Assembly: GCF_019331675.1 (NCBI RefSeq)
Contig: NZ_JAHBBJ010000020.1
Span: 1-53,220, forward strand
Direction of reading: 5' to 3'
DNA length: 53,220 nucleotides
From: Bifidobacterium miconisargentati
GTDB lineage: Bacteria; Actinomycetota; Actinomycetes; Actinomycetales; Bifidobacteriaceae
The position numbers and the translations under genes were made by a program. The notes beneath the pieces are model-generated. The model searched no databases, was not told the origin of the DNA, and saw only the letters and a list, made by a program, of their open reading frames with translations. Below, in pieces: positions 1 through 8,474 of the stretch. Numbering within the stretch: position 1 is the stretch's first letter; each line of letters begins with the position of its first letter.

Positions 1-25
1 TGTTCATCAGGCGCTTGCTGGTTGC

Positions 26-1108
26 TTGTTTATCTTGGTCGAAAACATCCTACCCAGGAAGCGCTCTTCTCTTACTCCCTCAACGGCTCAACGACGAACC
101 CACACCCACGAAAACAACACAAGCGCCCTGTTTAAGGAAGGCGGCACCTACTACCTGAGCATCAAGAAGGACGGCGTCACCAACCAGATCTACAGCATCA
201 CCGATCTGAACCAGGCACAGAACCCGAACGCATGGACGCGAGTCAACGACAACGTCATCACCGGCTATGAAGGCCCGTCCCTGACCAAGTACAAGGGCAA
301 GTACTTCATGTACACCGATAAGCTCAAGGACTACCCGTATGGCCACGCCGACGGCAAGGCCGGCGAGTTCGTGACCAAGTCCACCAACCTGCGTTCCGGC
401 TGGACCGCACCCAAGCGCATCACCACCAAGAGCCAGAACGGCGCCAACATTCCGAACCGCCACGGCAGCGTGATCACCGTCACCGACCCGGCTGCCAAGG
501 CCGTGATCTGGAACCTGGCTCGCAGCTTCGGCTACAGCGATGACTCCAACGAGGCGGACGACCTGTACACCGATGTCGATTCCAGCACCTCGCACGCGCA
601 GGATATCGTCTGGCTCTCCAAGCAAGGCATTACCAAGGGTTACCCGGATGGTTCGTTCGGCGTGGGCGTAGCCGTGTTCCGTCAGGATATGGCCGCATTC
701 CTCTACCGTATGGCCGGTAGCCCGGCCTACACCCCTTCGGCTGAGGATCAGGCTCGTTTCACTGATGTGAACGCCAATACCTCGCATGCCAAGGAAATCT
801 GGTGGCTTGCCTCCACCGGCATCACCAAGGGCTACCCGAACGGTACGTTCGGCGTGGGCGTGCCGGTCTACCGTCAGGATATGGCCGCATTCCTGAAGCG
901 TTACGCCGATCAGTTCGGCGGCCCTGCCGCCTCCGGTGCCGGCAAGACGTTTACCGATGTGAACGCTTCGACCGCTCATGCGGAGGACATCGCTTGGCTG
1001 TCCAAGACCGGTGTGACCAATGGCTACCCGAATGGTTCGTTCGGCGTGGGCGTGAAGGTCTACCGTCAGGATATGGCCGCATTCCTGCACAGGATGAGCG
1101 TCAAGTGA
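26..1108 (+). CDS. GH43-like (partial) surface protein with three C-terminal SLH repeats
   Basis: Residues about 40-180 resemble the last blades of a five-bladed GH43/GH32-type propeller (GGTYYLSI, YEGPSLTKYKGKYFMYTD, NRHGSV). The rest is three SLH repeats, each ending in a block such as FRQDMAAFLYRMAG or YRQDMAAFLHRM, which should hold the protein to a cell-wall polymer. The frame is open to the left edge of the window. The TTG used here is only the first possible start inside it, with no convincing ribosome site and no signal peptide. About 35 residues before the propeller are Arg/Ser/Thr-rich and do not look like GH43. Either the gene begins outside the window or the 5' half was lost by recombination. 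Family: SLH clear, GH43 moderate. Catalytic residues are not in the visible part. Confidence 0.6.
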   Translation: MFILVENILPRKRSSLTPSTAQRRTHTHENNTSALFKEGGTYYLSIKKDGVTNQIYSITDLNQAQNPNAWTRVNDNVITGYEGPSLTKYKGKYFMYTDKLKDYPYGHADGKAGEFVTKSTNLRSGWTAPKRITTKSQNGANIPNRHGSVITVTDPAAKAVIWNLARSFGYSDDSNEADDLYTDVDSSTSHAQDIVWLSKQGITKGYPDGSFGVGVAVFRQDMAAFLYRMAGSPAYTPSAEDQARFTDVNANTSHAKEIWWLASTGITKGYPNGTFGVGVPVYRQDMAAFLKRYADQFGGPAASGAGKTFTDVNASTAHAEDIAWLSKTGVTNGYPNGSFGVGVKVYRQDMAAFLHRMSVK

Positions 1109-1141
1109 TCTTCAAGTGATCTGAGGATACAACGACGCGAG

Positions 1142-1176
1142 GGGCGGATTCCGTTTGGAATCCGCCCATTTTGTTT
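1142..1176 (+). terminator. Rho-independent terminator after the GH43/SLH gene
   Basis: A perfect 11-bp stem (GGGCGGATTCC, GTTT loop, GGAATCCGCCC) is followed by ATTTTGTTT, 34 bases after the stop codon. Confidence 0.85.
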
Positions 1177-1183
1177 ACTCTGT

Positions 1184-1207
1184 TAAACCAGAATTGTGAC
1201 ATGCATT
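1184..1207. repeat. Solo copy of an IS-terminus-like repeat
   Basis: The sequence TTAAACCAGAATTG followed by TGACATG closely matches the ends of the inverted repeat at 45012-45121 and the repeat at 38092. It looks like the relic of a small mobile element or of an IS end. No transposase is present here. Confidence 0.4.
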
Positions 1208-1218
1208 CCATCGGACTA

Positions 1219-1262
1219 CCCCTCAGTCGGCTTCGCCGCCAGCTCCCCTGACAAGGGGAGCC
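1219..1262. repeat. Dispersed CCCCTCAGTC/GGGGAGCC intergenic repeat
   Basis: The run CCCCTCAGTCGGCTTCGCCG, followed by AGCTCCCCT and AGGGGAGCC, is the same repeat type as at 52878-52992. A shorter version is at 11297-11321. It can fold into GC-rich hairpins and lies between convergent genes, so it may also end transcription. Confidence 0.6.
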
Positions 1263-1321
1263 AAGAATGGGGACCATGTCAATCTTGGTTTACAGAGCCT
1301 TCTTTTCAGCGCTGGGAGCCG

Positions 1322-1753
1322 CTACTCGTTGTAGTAAGGGTGCGCGTAACCCTGCAGCGCGTAGCCGTACCGGACTGTGGCATCGCGTACGTCGATATTG
1401 TCGAAAGCGGCGTCCGCCACGTAGACGTGGCCATGTTCGACACCAACCACAATCGCCGCATGGGTCGCCGACTTGTCACGACCCCATTCCTGGCTCGACC
1501 ACTTGTAGAAGGCGAGGTCGCCCACACGCGGAGTCCAGCTCACGCGGCCGCGGGACCGGTACCAGTCGAAGTTGTGGTGAGGCCAACCGCTGGTCGCGCC
1601 GTCGCTGAGGAAGGGACTCAGACCGGCCTTCTGATACACCCACCAGATCCATTCCATGCAAGGGCCGTACGGGCACAGCAGACCGTGTTGCTTATCCAAT
1701 GCCCCGGCGGCGTCGATATCCTTGCCGTAGGATGCCTGCGCGGTTCTTATCAC
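1322..1753 (-). CDS. CHAP cysteine peptidase/amidase domain, 3' half of an interrupted lysin
   Basis: A CHAP (NlpC/P60-like) domain that cuts peptidoglycan peptide bonds. The catalytic Cys is seen in CPYGPCMEW and the His in ATHAAIVVG; an aromatic-rich C-terminus ends in YAHPYYNE. The product has no signal peptide. It starts at a GTG with no good ribosome site, in the same frame as the upstream secreted cell-wall-binding ORF. Only one TGA (1778-1780) and eight codons (SRDEIIGL) separate the two. The natural reading is therefore one secreted lysin (signal peptide, spacer, wall-binding repeats, CHAP) split by a nonsense mutation. Unless the TGA is read through, this half would stay in the cytoplasm or not be made. 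Confidence 0.8.
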   Translation of the reverse strand: MIRTAQASYGKDIDAAGALDKQHGLLCPYGPCMEWIWWVYQKAGLSPFLSDGATSGWPHHNFDWYRSRGRVSWTPRVGDLAFYKWSSQEWGRDKSATHAAIVVGVEHGHVYVADAAFDNIDVRDATVRYGYALQGYAHPYYNE

Positions 1754-1777
1754 CAGTCCGATGATCTCATCCCTGGA

Positions 1778-2527
1778 TCATTGGCGGCCGGTGTACGGGT
1801 CAAAATACAGGTGACGGCCGTTGACGATGTGCGCGCCATACTGCATCTGACCGGTGACGTAGTCGTAATAGACCCACTTCTTGCCCTTGCGCAGGTAGGT
1901 CATGCCTTTGGCCATGGCTCCGGTCACGGCGTCGAAGTAGTACCACTTGCCATTGCGGTAGTCCTCGCGGCCCTTGATCATGTAACCGTTGAGATCATAC
2001 CGGACCCATTTCTTGGCCTTCGGCATGTACACGTCCTTGTCACGGGCCTGCATGCCGTCGGCGTCGAACCACAGCCACTGGTTGGTGGTCGAATCCCAGA
2101 CTTCCTTGTTGCGGGCCATCACGCCGTTGTCATACCAGTGACGTACGGGAATGCCGTTGAGGTAATCCGTCTGCCATCCGTTGCGTACGGTCTGGGTATC
2201 GCCGTCACCGGGCTGCGTATCGGGCGTGGTGGTGTCGGGATCTTCCGTGGTCGGCGTAACGGTCTGCTGATCGTCGTCGGCCTGCGCCTGTGCCTGATTC
2301 TCCTGGATCGTGGCATTTCCGGACGATTCCGGCGAGACCGGTGCGGTCTGATCGGAAGGCTGCTCCGGCGTAGCGGATGGTGCGGCCGGCGTTTCGGCCG
2401 CCTGCTGCTGCGCAACGACGGTATCGACGTTTTCGGCATATGCCACGGCTGGAAGCACCAACGCCGCCGAGCCAAACATCAGCGAGCATGACAATGCCGA
2501 CGAGATAATCTTCGATGAAGATTTCAT
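1778..2527 (-). CDS. Secreted cell-wall-binding-repeat protein, 5' half of an interrupted lysin
   Basis: The start is the ATG at 2527, which gives a clear signal peptide (MKSSSKIISSALSCSLMFGS, cleavage near AYA-EN) and has GGGAGAAGAG just upstream; the frame is open further upstream without coding character. After it come a Gln/Pro/Thr/Asp-rich disordered spacer (about residues 28-110) and a run of aromatic/Gly repeats (WYYFDAVTGAMAKGM, KKWVYYDYVTGQM), related to choline-binding/glucan-binding repeats and to the protein at 12674-13606. The last repeat ends DPYTGRQ before a TGA that is in frame with the CHAP domain downstream. Such proteins are usually peptidoglycan hydrolases active in cell separation. 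As it stands this half would be a secreted wall-binding protein without an enzyme. Confidence 0.8.
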   Translation of the reverse strand: MKSSSKIISSALSCSLMFGSAALVLPAVAYAENVDTVVAQQQAAETPAAPSATPEQPSDQTAPVSPESSGNATIQENQAQAQADDDQQTVTPTTEDPDTTTPDTQPGDGDTQTVRNGWQTDYLNGIPVRHWYDNGVMARNKEVWDSTTNQWLWFDADGMQARDKDVYMPKAKKWVRYDLNGYMIKGREDYRNGKWYYFDAVTGAMAKGMTYLRKGKKWVYYDYVTGQMQYGAHIVNGRHLYFDPYTGRQ

Positions 2528-2677
2528 ATCCCACTCTTCTCCCGCAGGGGATCTGCGTACCTCAAGAATCCTGTTCTTCTCAGGCACGCAGTGTACCTCA
2601 TTCAGGGAGACAATTTTGGCGTTATTCCGCCGAAAACGGCATGTTCGCACGCCCGATTCATCAGACGTCTTCTGTGT

Positions 2678-4270
2678 TCACTCGAGTACGCGATCCACAC
2701 TCAACGAGAACGGGCTGGCCGGCAGTCCCAATTCGTTATACAGGAACGGCGTCTGCGAGGGCGAACCCGTCCACTGGTACCGGACCTGACGGATGGTCTC
2801 GATGCCGTCCGCGGTAATGGTCAGCGTCTTGCCGTCCGCATTGATGGTCGCGGTGGCGGGCACGAATTTACCGTCAGCGCCGGCAGCCTCGAATCCCCGA
2901 AGCGACGCGGTGGACGGCTTGGCATAGCTGTCGGCCGTGGCCTTCTTGGACAATACCGGGGTCATGGCGGCAAGTCCCTGACCGGTCTGACCGGAGAAGG
3001 ACACCGTTGCGGTGCCGGGATCGTCCTCATCGGTCTTGACCTGTTCGGCGATTGGGCCCATGGGGATGGTCGTCCCCTTGCGAATCGCCTGCCATTGATC
3101 GGCCATACGGGCGGCGATGATGTCCTTGCCGAGCGGATGGATGATGGCCGACGTGCCCTTGTCCGTATCGATGGCGACGGTCATGCCCAGATTCTTGGTG
3201 TTGGCCGCGGTCCGCAACGCATCGGCCTGCGCCTGCCGGACGGTGGCGGTGTACGGCTGTTTGCCGTACCGCGCCAGCTGCACGTAGAGGAACGGCAGAT
3301 CATCCTCGCCGAACGCCGCCCGGTATTGGCCGATCAGCGTGGTGAACCGGTACAGGTATGCCAAGGCGCGGTCGCTGGTCGCCGCGTCGTCCTCGCCCTG
3401 GTACCAGAGCACTGCGGCGACGTGCGTGTTCTCCAATGGCTGGATGTGGTGTCTGTAGATCTTGCCGCCCTGCATATGCGGCGCGATGTCCGTGCCGCCC
3501 CATGCGGTCTGGATGATGCCGATCGGCACCTTCGGGGATTGTTCGCGCAGCCGTTCGGCGAAAAGCTGCGGCAGGTATCCCATATGCGTCGCGTCGGTTC
3601 CCACGGCCGGGAGCCATTGATCGGCGCAGTAGTCCTTCAGCGGAAGGTCCAGATCCGTGCTCACGGCATCGTTGGTGACCGTGTCATCGGTGATGATGAA
3701 ATGGATGTTCTTGTCGGATACCGTCTGGGGGAAATCGGCACGGTTGATTACCGTGTTGCCGTCGCTGTCCTTGGCGATGTTCGGATCGATCAGGTATTGC
3801 CGGAGCCCGTATTCCATATTGGATTGACCTGCGGCAAGGAACACGTCGCCGATGTACACCTCGTTCACCTTCGCCAAGGTCTTGCCATGGCTTGCGATGG
3901 TCAGCGTGTACGGATCCAACTGGGCGGGCAACGCCTTCAGCGACGCCGTGAACGTGCCGTTTTTGGCCGTGCGTATCGTACTTGAGGAAGTCCGTTTGCC
4001 ATCCGTGATGGTCACGGTCAGCGAACTTTGCACGGAGGCCTGGCCCTTGACCGCCAACGACTTGCCGCGCTGCATCACCATGCCGGGACTGTAGTAGTTG
4101 GGCAGGGTGACGGTGAGCTTGGCATCGTTTTTCTGGGCACTCGGCACGGCATTGCGATGTACTTCCTGCTGTGTCGACGGCGTGGTGGCAAAGGCCACGG
4201 CAAGGCCCGCCACCACGCACCCCGCAAGGAAAGCCACTGCAATGAGCAGGTATTTCACACGTTTCTGCAC
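2678..4270 (-). CDS. Membrane-anchored SGNH esterase, sialate O-acetylesterase-like (DUF303/SASA)
   Basis: One N-terminal membrane segment (KYLLIAVAFLAGCVVAGLAV) is followed by a small beta domain and an SGNH hydrolase of the sialate O-acetylesterase type. The nucleophile block GQSNME places the serine near residue 150. Also seen are WGGTDIAPHM, LWYQGEDD and the late block HPLGKDIIAARMADQW, whose His is the likely catalytic base. The GTG at 4270 is the preferred start; it trims an unlikely extension that overlaps the ABC ATPase. It is the last gene of the operon 8290-2678, and its start lies inside the 3' end of the ATPase gene. By context it probably removes or moves an acyl group on the exported wall polysaccharide, outside the membrane. 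Real sialic acid as substrate is unlikely to be deducible from sequence. Confidence 0.75.
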   Translation of the reverse strand: MQKRVKYLLIAVAFLAGCVVAGLAVAFATTPSTQQEVHRNAVPSAQKNDAKLTVTLPNYYSPGMVMQRGKSLAVKGQASVQSSLTVTITDGKRTSSSTIRTAKNGTFTASLKALPAQLDPYTLTIASHGKTLAKVNEVYIGDVFLAAGQSNMEYGLRQYLIDPNIAKDSDGNTVINRADFPQTVSDKNIHFIITDDTVTNDAVSTDLDLPLKDYCADQWLPAVGTDATHMGYLPQLFAERLREQSPKVPIGIIQTAWGGTDIAPHMQGGKIYRHHIQPLENTHVAAVLWYQGEDDAATSDRALAYLYRFTTLIGQYRAAFGEDDLPFLYVQLARYGKQPYTATVRQAQADALRTAANTKNLGMTVAIDTDKGTSAIIHPLGKDIIAARMADQWQAIRKGTTIPMGPIAEQVKTDEDDPGTATVSFSGQTGQGLAAMTPVLSKKATADSYAKPSTASLRGFEAAGADGKFVPATATINADGKTLTITADGIETIRQVRYQWTGSPSQTPFLYNELGLPASPFSLSVDRVLE

Positions 4271-4292
4271 GTGGATGATCTCGATTCCAACG

Positions 4293-5564
4293 TCAGTCGT
4301 CAAGCTGGGTGATGTGCATGGCACGATCGCTCAGCAGCGCGTAGTTCTTGGTGTTGCGAGGGTCGCGGATCACGAACTCGCAGGCGTTGTCGTCCAGTGC
4401 GACGGCCACGGCATCGGTGATTTCGTCGTTGTTCGGGTTCGGCGTGCGCAACGACACCAGCAGACGGAACTCACCGTTGTTGAACAGGTCCAGCGGCAGT
4501 TCGAAATGCGCCACCTGATGCCCGCGTTTGGTCATTTTGAAGGTCTTGGAACCCGTATCGTACGGGATGCCGCCGCGGCGGATGTCATGCACGGCCACGG
4601 CCAGATAGAAGTCCGTGTCCTCGTCGAACTGGTACTCCACGTCGAACTTGAACGGTTCGGAGGAGACGCACACCTGCGGGGAGACCGCGATGGTCTTGAG
4701 GATCGGGCAACGCTCATTGAGGCCGTTCGGGTACTTCTGCTCGGCCTTCTTGGCCAGACGTTCGCGTTCCCGTTCGGCGTCCTTCTTCTCCTGGGCGAGG
4801 TTGTCGAGCGTATACTGCTCGGAGACAGTGCCGCTGTCGCCGCTGGCGGCGATTTCGCCGTCACGGATGAGGATGGCGCGGTTGCAGTACTTCTTCACGG
4901 CCGCCATGTCATGAGTCACCAGAATCACGGTCTTGGTGGGATCCTCGCGCACTTCGGAGAAGTATGCGTCGCACTTGCGCTGGAACGCCTCGTCGCCCAC
5001 GGCCAGCACCTCGTCGAGCACCAGAATGTCGCCTTGGGCCTTGATGGCCACGGAGAACGCCAGACGCACCTGCATGCCGGAGGAGTAGTTCTTGAGCTTC
5101 TGATCCATGAACTCCTCAAGCTCGGCGAAGGCGACGATATCGTCGTACATCGCCTCCACTTCCTCATGGGTGAAGCCCAGCAGCGCGCCGTTGAGGTACA
5201 CGTTCTCACGGCCGGTGAGCTCGGGGTTGAAGCCCACGCCAAGCTCGATGAACGGCACCAGCTTGCCGTTGGTGGTGATGGAGCCCTTGTCCGGCACGTA
5301 GATGCCGGAGATCAGCTTCAGCAGCGTGGACTTGCCGCCGCCGTTACGGCCCACGATGCCGAAAAACTCGCCCTGATGGACCTCGAAGGAGATATCGCGC
5401 AACACGCGCTGTTCCTTGTATCCCTTGATGCCCTTGGTCCAGTTGATGAAGGCCTGCTTGAGACCGGTGGCCTGCTCGGTGGGCAGTTTGAAGGATTTGG
5501 CGACGTGCTCCACGGAGAGCACCACAGGAGCCTGATCGAAACTGTTGGTTTTGGTGTTCATCAC
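4293..5564 (-). CDS. wzt: Polysaccharide ABC exporter, ATP-binding subunit (Wzt/TagH type)
   Basis: The ATPase has Walker A GRNGGGKST (about residues 72-80), signature YSSGMQVRL, Walker B ILVLDEVLAVGDEAF and the switch His in LVTHD. The GRNGGGKST form and the long C-terminal domain (about residues 270-423, beta-rich, ending CEFVIRDPRNTKNYALLSD) are typical of Wzt proteins that recognise the end of a lipid-linked polysaccharide. It should power export of a finished polymer across the membrane together with the permease just upstream, whose stop overlaps its ATG by four bases (ATGA), indicating translational coupling. In mycobacteria a homologous pair exports galactan. With a GlfT2-like transferase in the same operon, a galactofuranose-containing polymer is a reasonable guess here. 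Confidence 0.93.
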   Translation of the reverse strand: MMNTKTNSFDQAPVVLSVEHVAKSFKLPTEQATGLKQAFINWTKGIKGYKEQRVLRDISFEVHQGEFFGIVGRNGGGKSTLLKLISGIYVPDKGSITTNGKLVPFIELGVGFNPELTGRENVYLNGALLGFTHEEVEAMYDDIVAFAELEEFMDQKLKNYSSGMQVRLAFSVAIKAQGDILVLDEVLAVGDEAFQRKCDAYFSEVREDPTKTVILVTHDMAAVKKYCNRAILIRDGEIAASGDSGTVSEQYTLDNLAQEKKDAERERERLAKKAEQKYPNGLNERCPILKTIAVSPQVCVSSEPFKFDVEYQFDEDTDFYLAVAVHDIRRGGIPYDTGSKTFKMTKRGHQVAHFELPLDLFNNGEFRLLVSLRTPNPNNDEITDAVAVALDDNACEFVIRDPRNTKNYALLSDRAMHITQLDD

Positions 5565-6397
5565 ATGACCTCCGCGAACTTACGGCTGTTGCGGCGGAAG
5601 AAGTACACGCCGAGCCAAAGCAGGATGACGGTCAGCAGCAGCGGAATGGCTTTGACCCACCACTGGTCGAACTGGTTCCAGATGGTCGGCTGGGTTTCGG
5701 GGGCGATGAGGTTGTGCCGGATGTCCTGAATCGCCTGGGCGATGGGGTTGATGAGCTCCAAACGGGCCAGCACGGCCAGGATGCCGCCACGGCTCGTCAC
5801 ATAGGATAGCGGGTAGATGATCGGCATGCCGTAGAACAGCACCTGCTGCAGCACGTCCCAGATATGCGCCACGTCACGGAAGTACACGTACATGGTGGCG
5901 AACAGGAGCGTGACCCCCAGCGCCAACACATACAGCTGGATGATGCTCAACGGCACCAGCAGCACGCGCCAAGTGAACTGCACACGGGCGAACAGTGCGA
6001 AAATCAGCACCACCACCAGATTGATGGCATAGCTGATCATCGAACCGACCGTGGCGGAGACCACCACGATGTAATTCGGGAAATGGATCTTACGCAGCAG
6101 ATCGCCGCGGTCCACCACCGAACGCAGGCCCACGGACGTGGCTTCCTGGAAGAACTGCCAGGAGCTGATGCCGAGCAGCAGCACCACCGGGTAGGTGGGG
6201 GTGCCGTCGGACATGCGCAGGAACTTGCCGAACACCACGTACATCACGCAGAACAGCATCAGCGGTTTCAGGACCGACCAGGCCACGCCGAGGAACGAGC
6301 CCTGGTAGCGCAGCTTGAAATCGGTCTTCACCAGTCCACGAAGCACCACCAGCGAGTAGCCATAGCGCTCACGAATCGATTCGATGAGTTTGTTCAC
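5561..6397 (-). CDS. wzm: Polysaccharide ABC exporter, permease subunit (Wzm/TagG, ABC-2 type)
   Basis: A 278-residue membrane protein with about six hydrophobic segments, an N-terminal RYGYSLVVLRGLVKTDFKLRYQGSFLGVAW-like amphipathic start split here as VLRGLVKTDFKLRYQGS and FLGVAW, and YFRDVAHIWDVLQQVLFYGMP before the last helices, shown as YFRDVAHIWDVLQQ. All are typical of ABC-2 polysaccharide exporters. It begins 24 bases after the glycosyltransferase gene and overlaps the ATPase gene by four bases, so the three are made together. Its role is to form the channel through which the lipid-linked polymer made by the upstream transferase leaves the cytoplasm. Confidence 0.93.
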   Translation of the reverse strand: MNKLIESIRERYGYSLVVLRGLVKTDFKLRYQGSFLGVAWSVLKPLMLFCVMYVVFGKFLRMSDGTPTYPVVLLLGISSWQFFQEATSVGLRSVVDRGDLLRKIHFPNYIVVVSATVGSMISYAINLVVVLIFALFARVQFTWRVLLVPLSIIQLYVLALGVTLLFATMYVYFRDVAHIWDVLQQVLFYGMPIIYPLSYVTSRGGILAVLARLELINPIAQAIQDIRHNLIAPETQPTIWNQFDQWWVKAIPLLLTVILLWLGVYFFRRNSRKFAEVM

Positions 6398-6421
6398 GGG
6401 AGTAATACCTTACCGTATGCC

Positions 6422-8290
6422 TCAGTCCATCTTCAGGTAGTGCTTCCAGTACGCCACGGAGGTCAGCGTGGCGCGGGCGGCCGCGTAGTCCTTGCGCAGG
6501 CGTTCGATGTTGGCCTTGTAGTAGCGCAGGTCCTTGGCGTAGCGGGCCTTGATCTGGGCGTAACGCTTGACATCCTTGGTGCGGATGGCGCCCTTGCGGT
6601 TGTACCAGTCGATGACGATGAGCTTCTTCTTGCCGTGGATGGCGCCGGCCGGATACGCCCAGCCCACCAGCGGGATGACGGCGTATCCGCTGCCCGGCTT
6701 CTTGAGGTAGCGCTGGCCGTTGTCCGTGGCCAGGTCCTCAAGGCGCTGGGCGATGGAGCGGGGCTTGTCGCCGTCGATAAGCTGACGGTCGACGTCGTGC
6801 AGGTTGAAGCCCTTGAGATCAGGGTCGGCGTCCGCCTGACGCTGCAGCTCGTCGAAGTTCACCAGCTGTTCCTTGTTGCGGTTGGCCTGCATGAAGCAAC
6901 CCTCCGCGACCGGCTTGCTGATGAAGCCGGGGCCCTTGAGGAAGTCCTCGAACGCATCCAAGCACAGCTCGGCGTTTTCGTAACCGAACTTCTTGAGCTC
7001 AAGGCGGATGTTGTTGTGCAGCTCCTTGAGGAAGTCGGACTTGGGGGCCATGCCGGTGGTGGCCTGGGCGATCATGGTGTTGCGGGTGGTCTGGTAACGC
7101 TCCACGGCGGCGTTGTAGCGCTCATGGAAGGACATGTGCCACACGCACAGGCTGTTCATGGTGATGAACGTCGGATGGCAGCGAATGCCGTATTCGGCGT
7201 CGTCGCAGCGCACGAACACCGGCAACGGCAGGCCGTTGCGCTTGATAGCGGAAATCGGGATGCAGCAGTACCACCAGGCGGCGTACATCTGCTCACGCTG
7301 CACGCTGCTGGGCTTGAACTCCTCGTTATAGACGAGGTCGGCGTATTGGGTCATGCGCATCATCGGCTTGCACGGAGCGAACGTGCCCTGCGGGGTCATG
7401 AAGCCGACGTCCTCCCACTGGTCCTCGCCGATTTCGTAGTTGAGCATGGCGCCGCTGATGAAGGCCTCGCGATGCTCGTCCTTGAGGATGCGCAGCAGGT
7501 TGTAGGTGCGCTTGATGCTCTCCGGGGAGACGGCCACGTCATCGTCCATAAGCAGGATGTGGCTGGCCTCGGGGGTCTGCTCCATGGCTTCGATCATGCC
7601 GCGGGTGAAGCCGCCGGCGCCGCCCACGTTGTCGTTCGGACGGACGATGATGCGCTCGGAGGACAGGGCCTTGGCGTCCAGCGTGCGGCCGTTGTCCATC
7701 ACGTACATGTGGAAGTGGGAGGCGATGTCCTCGCCGGACTCGATGATCTGGTCGTGCACGAGGCCGATGTTGCGCTCGATGAACGCTTCCTTCTTGAAGG
7801 TGGTGGTGGCCACCACCAGTTCGATGTTGCGCGGGTCCTGAGCCAGATCAAGCGAATAGTAGCTGTTGCGGATCGCCAGTCGGCCTTCGGATTCGATCTT
7901 GAAGCCGGCCAGCACCATGGTGCTATCCACATCGAGTTCGAAGTCCACGGTCTGCCAGTCGTCGGACTGGGGCAGCACGGCCTTGGGCTCGGAAACGACC
8001 TGCGGGTGGGCGTCGAAGGAACCGCCGAAGGTCTGGTACACCTTGCAGGCGGCGCCCTTGAGCTCGAGGTGCAGGAAGAAACGCTGGGCCGTGGTGAACT
8101 TCAGCAGCTTGGCCACGGACAGGCCGTTGAAATAGGTGCTGAAATCGTAGTTGCCGCGATTGACCATCAGCCATTCGCCGCTCTTCTCGTCATATACCAC
8201 AGGGCTGTCGGCCACACAGTAAAGGGAGGGGTAGCTCAACGACCTGGGGTTCGTTTCCAGCAGAACGTTGGCAAACTTAAACATTGACAT
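6422..8290 (-). CDS. GlfT2-like galactofuranosyltransferase (GT2 family)
   Basis: A 622-residue enzyme with an N-terminal beta-sandwich (about residues 1-150), a GT-A fold with LLMDDDVA (metal-binding acidic triplet near residues 249-251), a WWYCCIP block, and a His/Trp block VWHMSFHERYN. The C-terminal region is helical. This layout is that of GlfT2-type polymerising galactofuranosyltransferases, which use UDP-galactofuranose on a lipid carrier at the inner face of the membrane. The start at 8290 (MSMFKFANVLL) has AAGG eight bases upstream; an in-frame extension to 8407 looks non-coding. It heads the exporter operon and has a paralogue at 50844-52874. The exact sugar is inferred. Confidence 0.85.
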   Translation of the reverse strand: MSMFKFANVLLETNPRSLSYPSLYCVADSPVVYDEKSGEWLMVNRGNYDFSTYFNGLSVAKLLKFTTAQRFFLHLELKGAACKVYQTFGGSFDAHPQVVSEPKAVLPQSDDWQTVDFELDVDSTMVLAGFKIESEGRLAIRNSYYSLDLAQDPRNIELVVATTTFKKEAFIERNIGLVHDQIIESGEDIASHFHMYVMDNGRTLDAKALSSERIIVRPNDNVGGAGGFTRGMIEAMEQTPEASHILLMDDDVAVSPESIKRTYNLLRILKDEHREAFISGAMLNYEIGEDQWEDVGFMTPQGTFAPCKPMMRMTQYADLVYNEEFKPSSVQREQMYAAWWYCCIPISAIKRNGLPLPVFVRCDDAEYGIRCHPTFITMNSLCVWHMSFHERYNAAVERYQTTRNTMIAQATTGMAPKSDFLKELHNNIRLELKKFGYENAELCLDAFEDFLKGPGFISKPVAEGCFMQANRNKEQLVNFDELQRQADADPDLKGFNLHDVDRQLIDGDKPRSIAQRLEDLATDNGQRYLKKPGSGYAVIPLVGWAYPAGAIHGKKKLIVIDWYNRKGAIRTKDVKRYAQIKARYAKDLRYYKANIERLRKDYAAARATLTSVAYWKHYLKMD

Positions 8291-8376
8291 GTGATTTACC
8301 TTAAGCATTGTACGGAAATATAAGCAGTATATGCCATCACAATGATAAGCGTTCCGGTGCCAACGGGCGGTCGAAC

Positions 8377-8430
8377 GAACAATCCCCACGTGATGTTCGC
8401 AAAACAACGAGCCTCACGCGGGGATTGTTC
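8377..8430. terminator. 17-bp inverted repeat between the CAP/SLH gene and the polysaccharide operon
   Basis: The arm GAACAATCCCCACGTGA (8377-8393) matches the complement of TCACGCGGGGATTGTTC (8414-8430) with one mismatch and a 20-base loop. It lies 45 bases after the stop of the minus-strand CAP/SLH gene and upstream of the transferase start at 8290. Neither side has a strong T-run, so it could end transcription or bind a regulator of the operon. Confidence 0.55.
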
Positions 8431-8474
8431 TTATAAGGTATGCCGGCTGGCTTTGGGCGTCGGAAACGAGCGGC

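Noticed and set aside
5864..8287. Very long open frame opposite the transferase and permease genes
   Set aside because: It is His/Val/Leu-rich, without domain, start site or signal, and opposite well-recognised genes.
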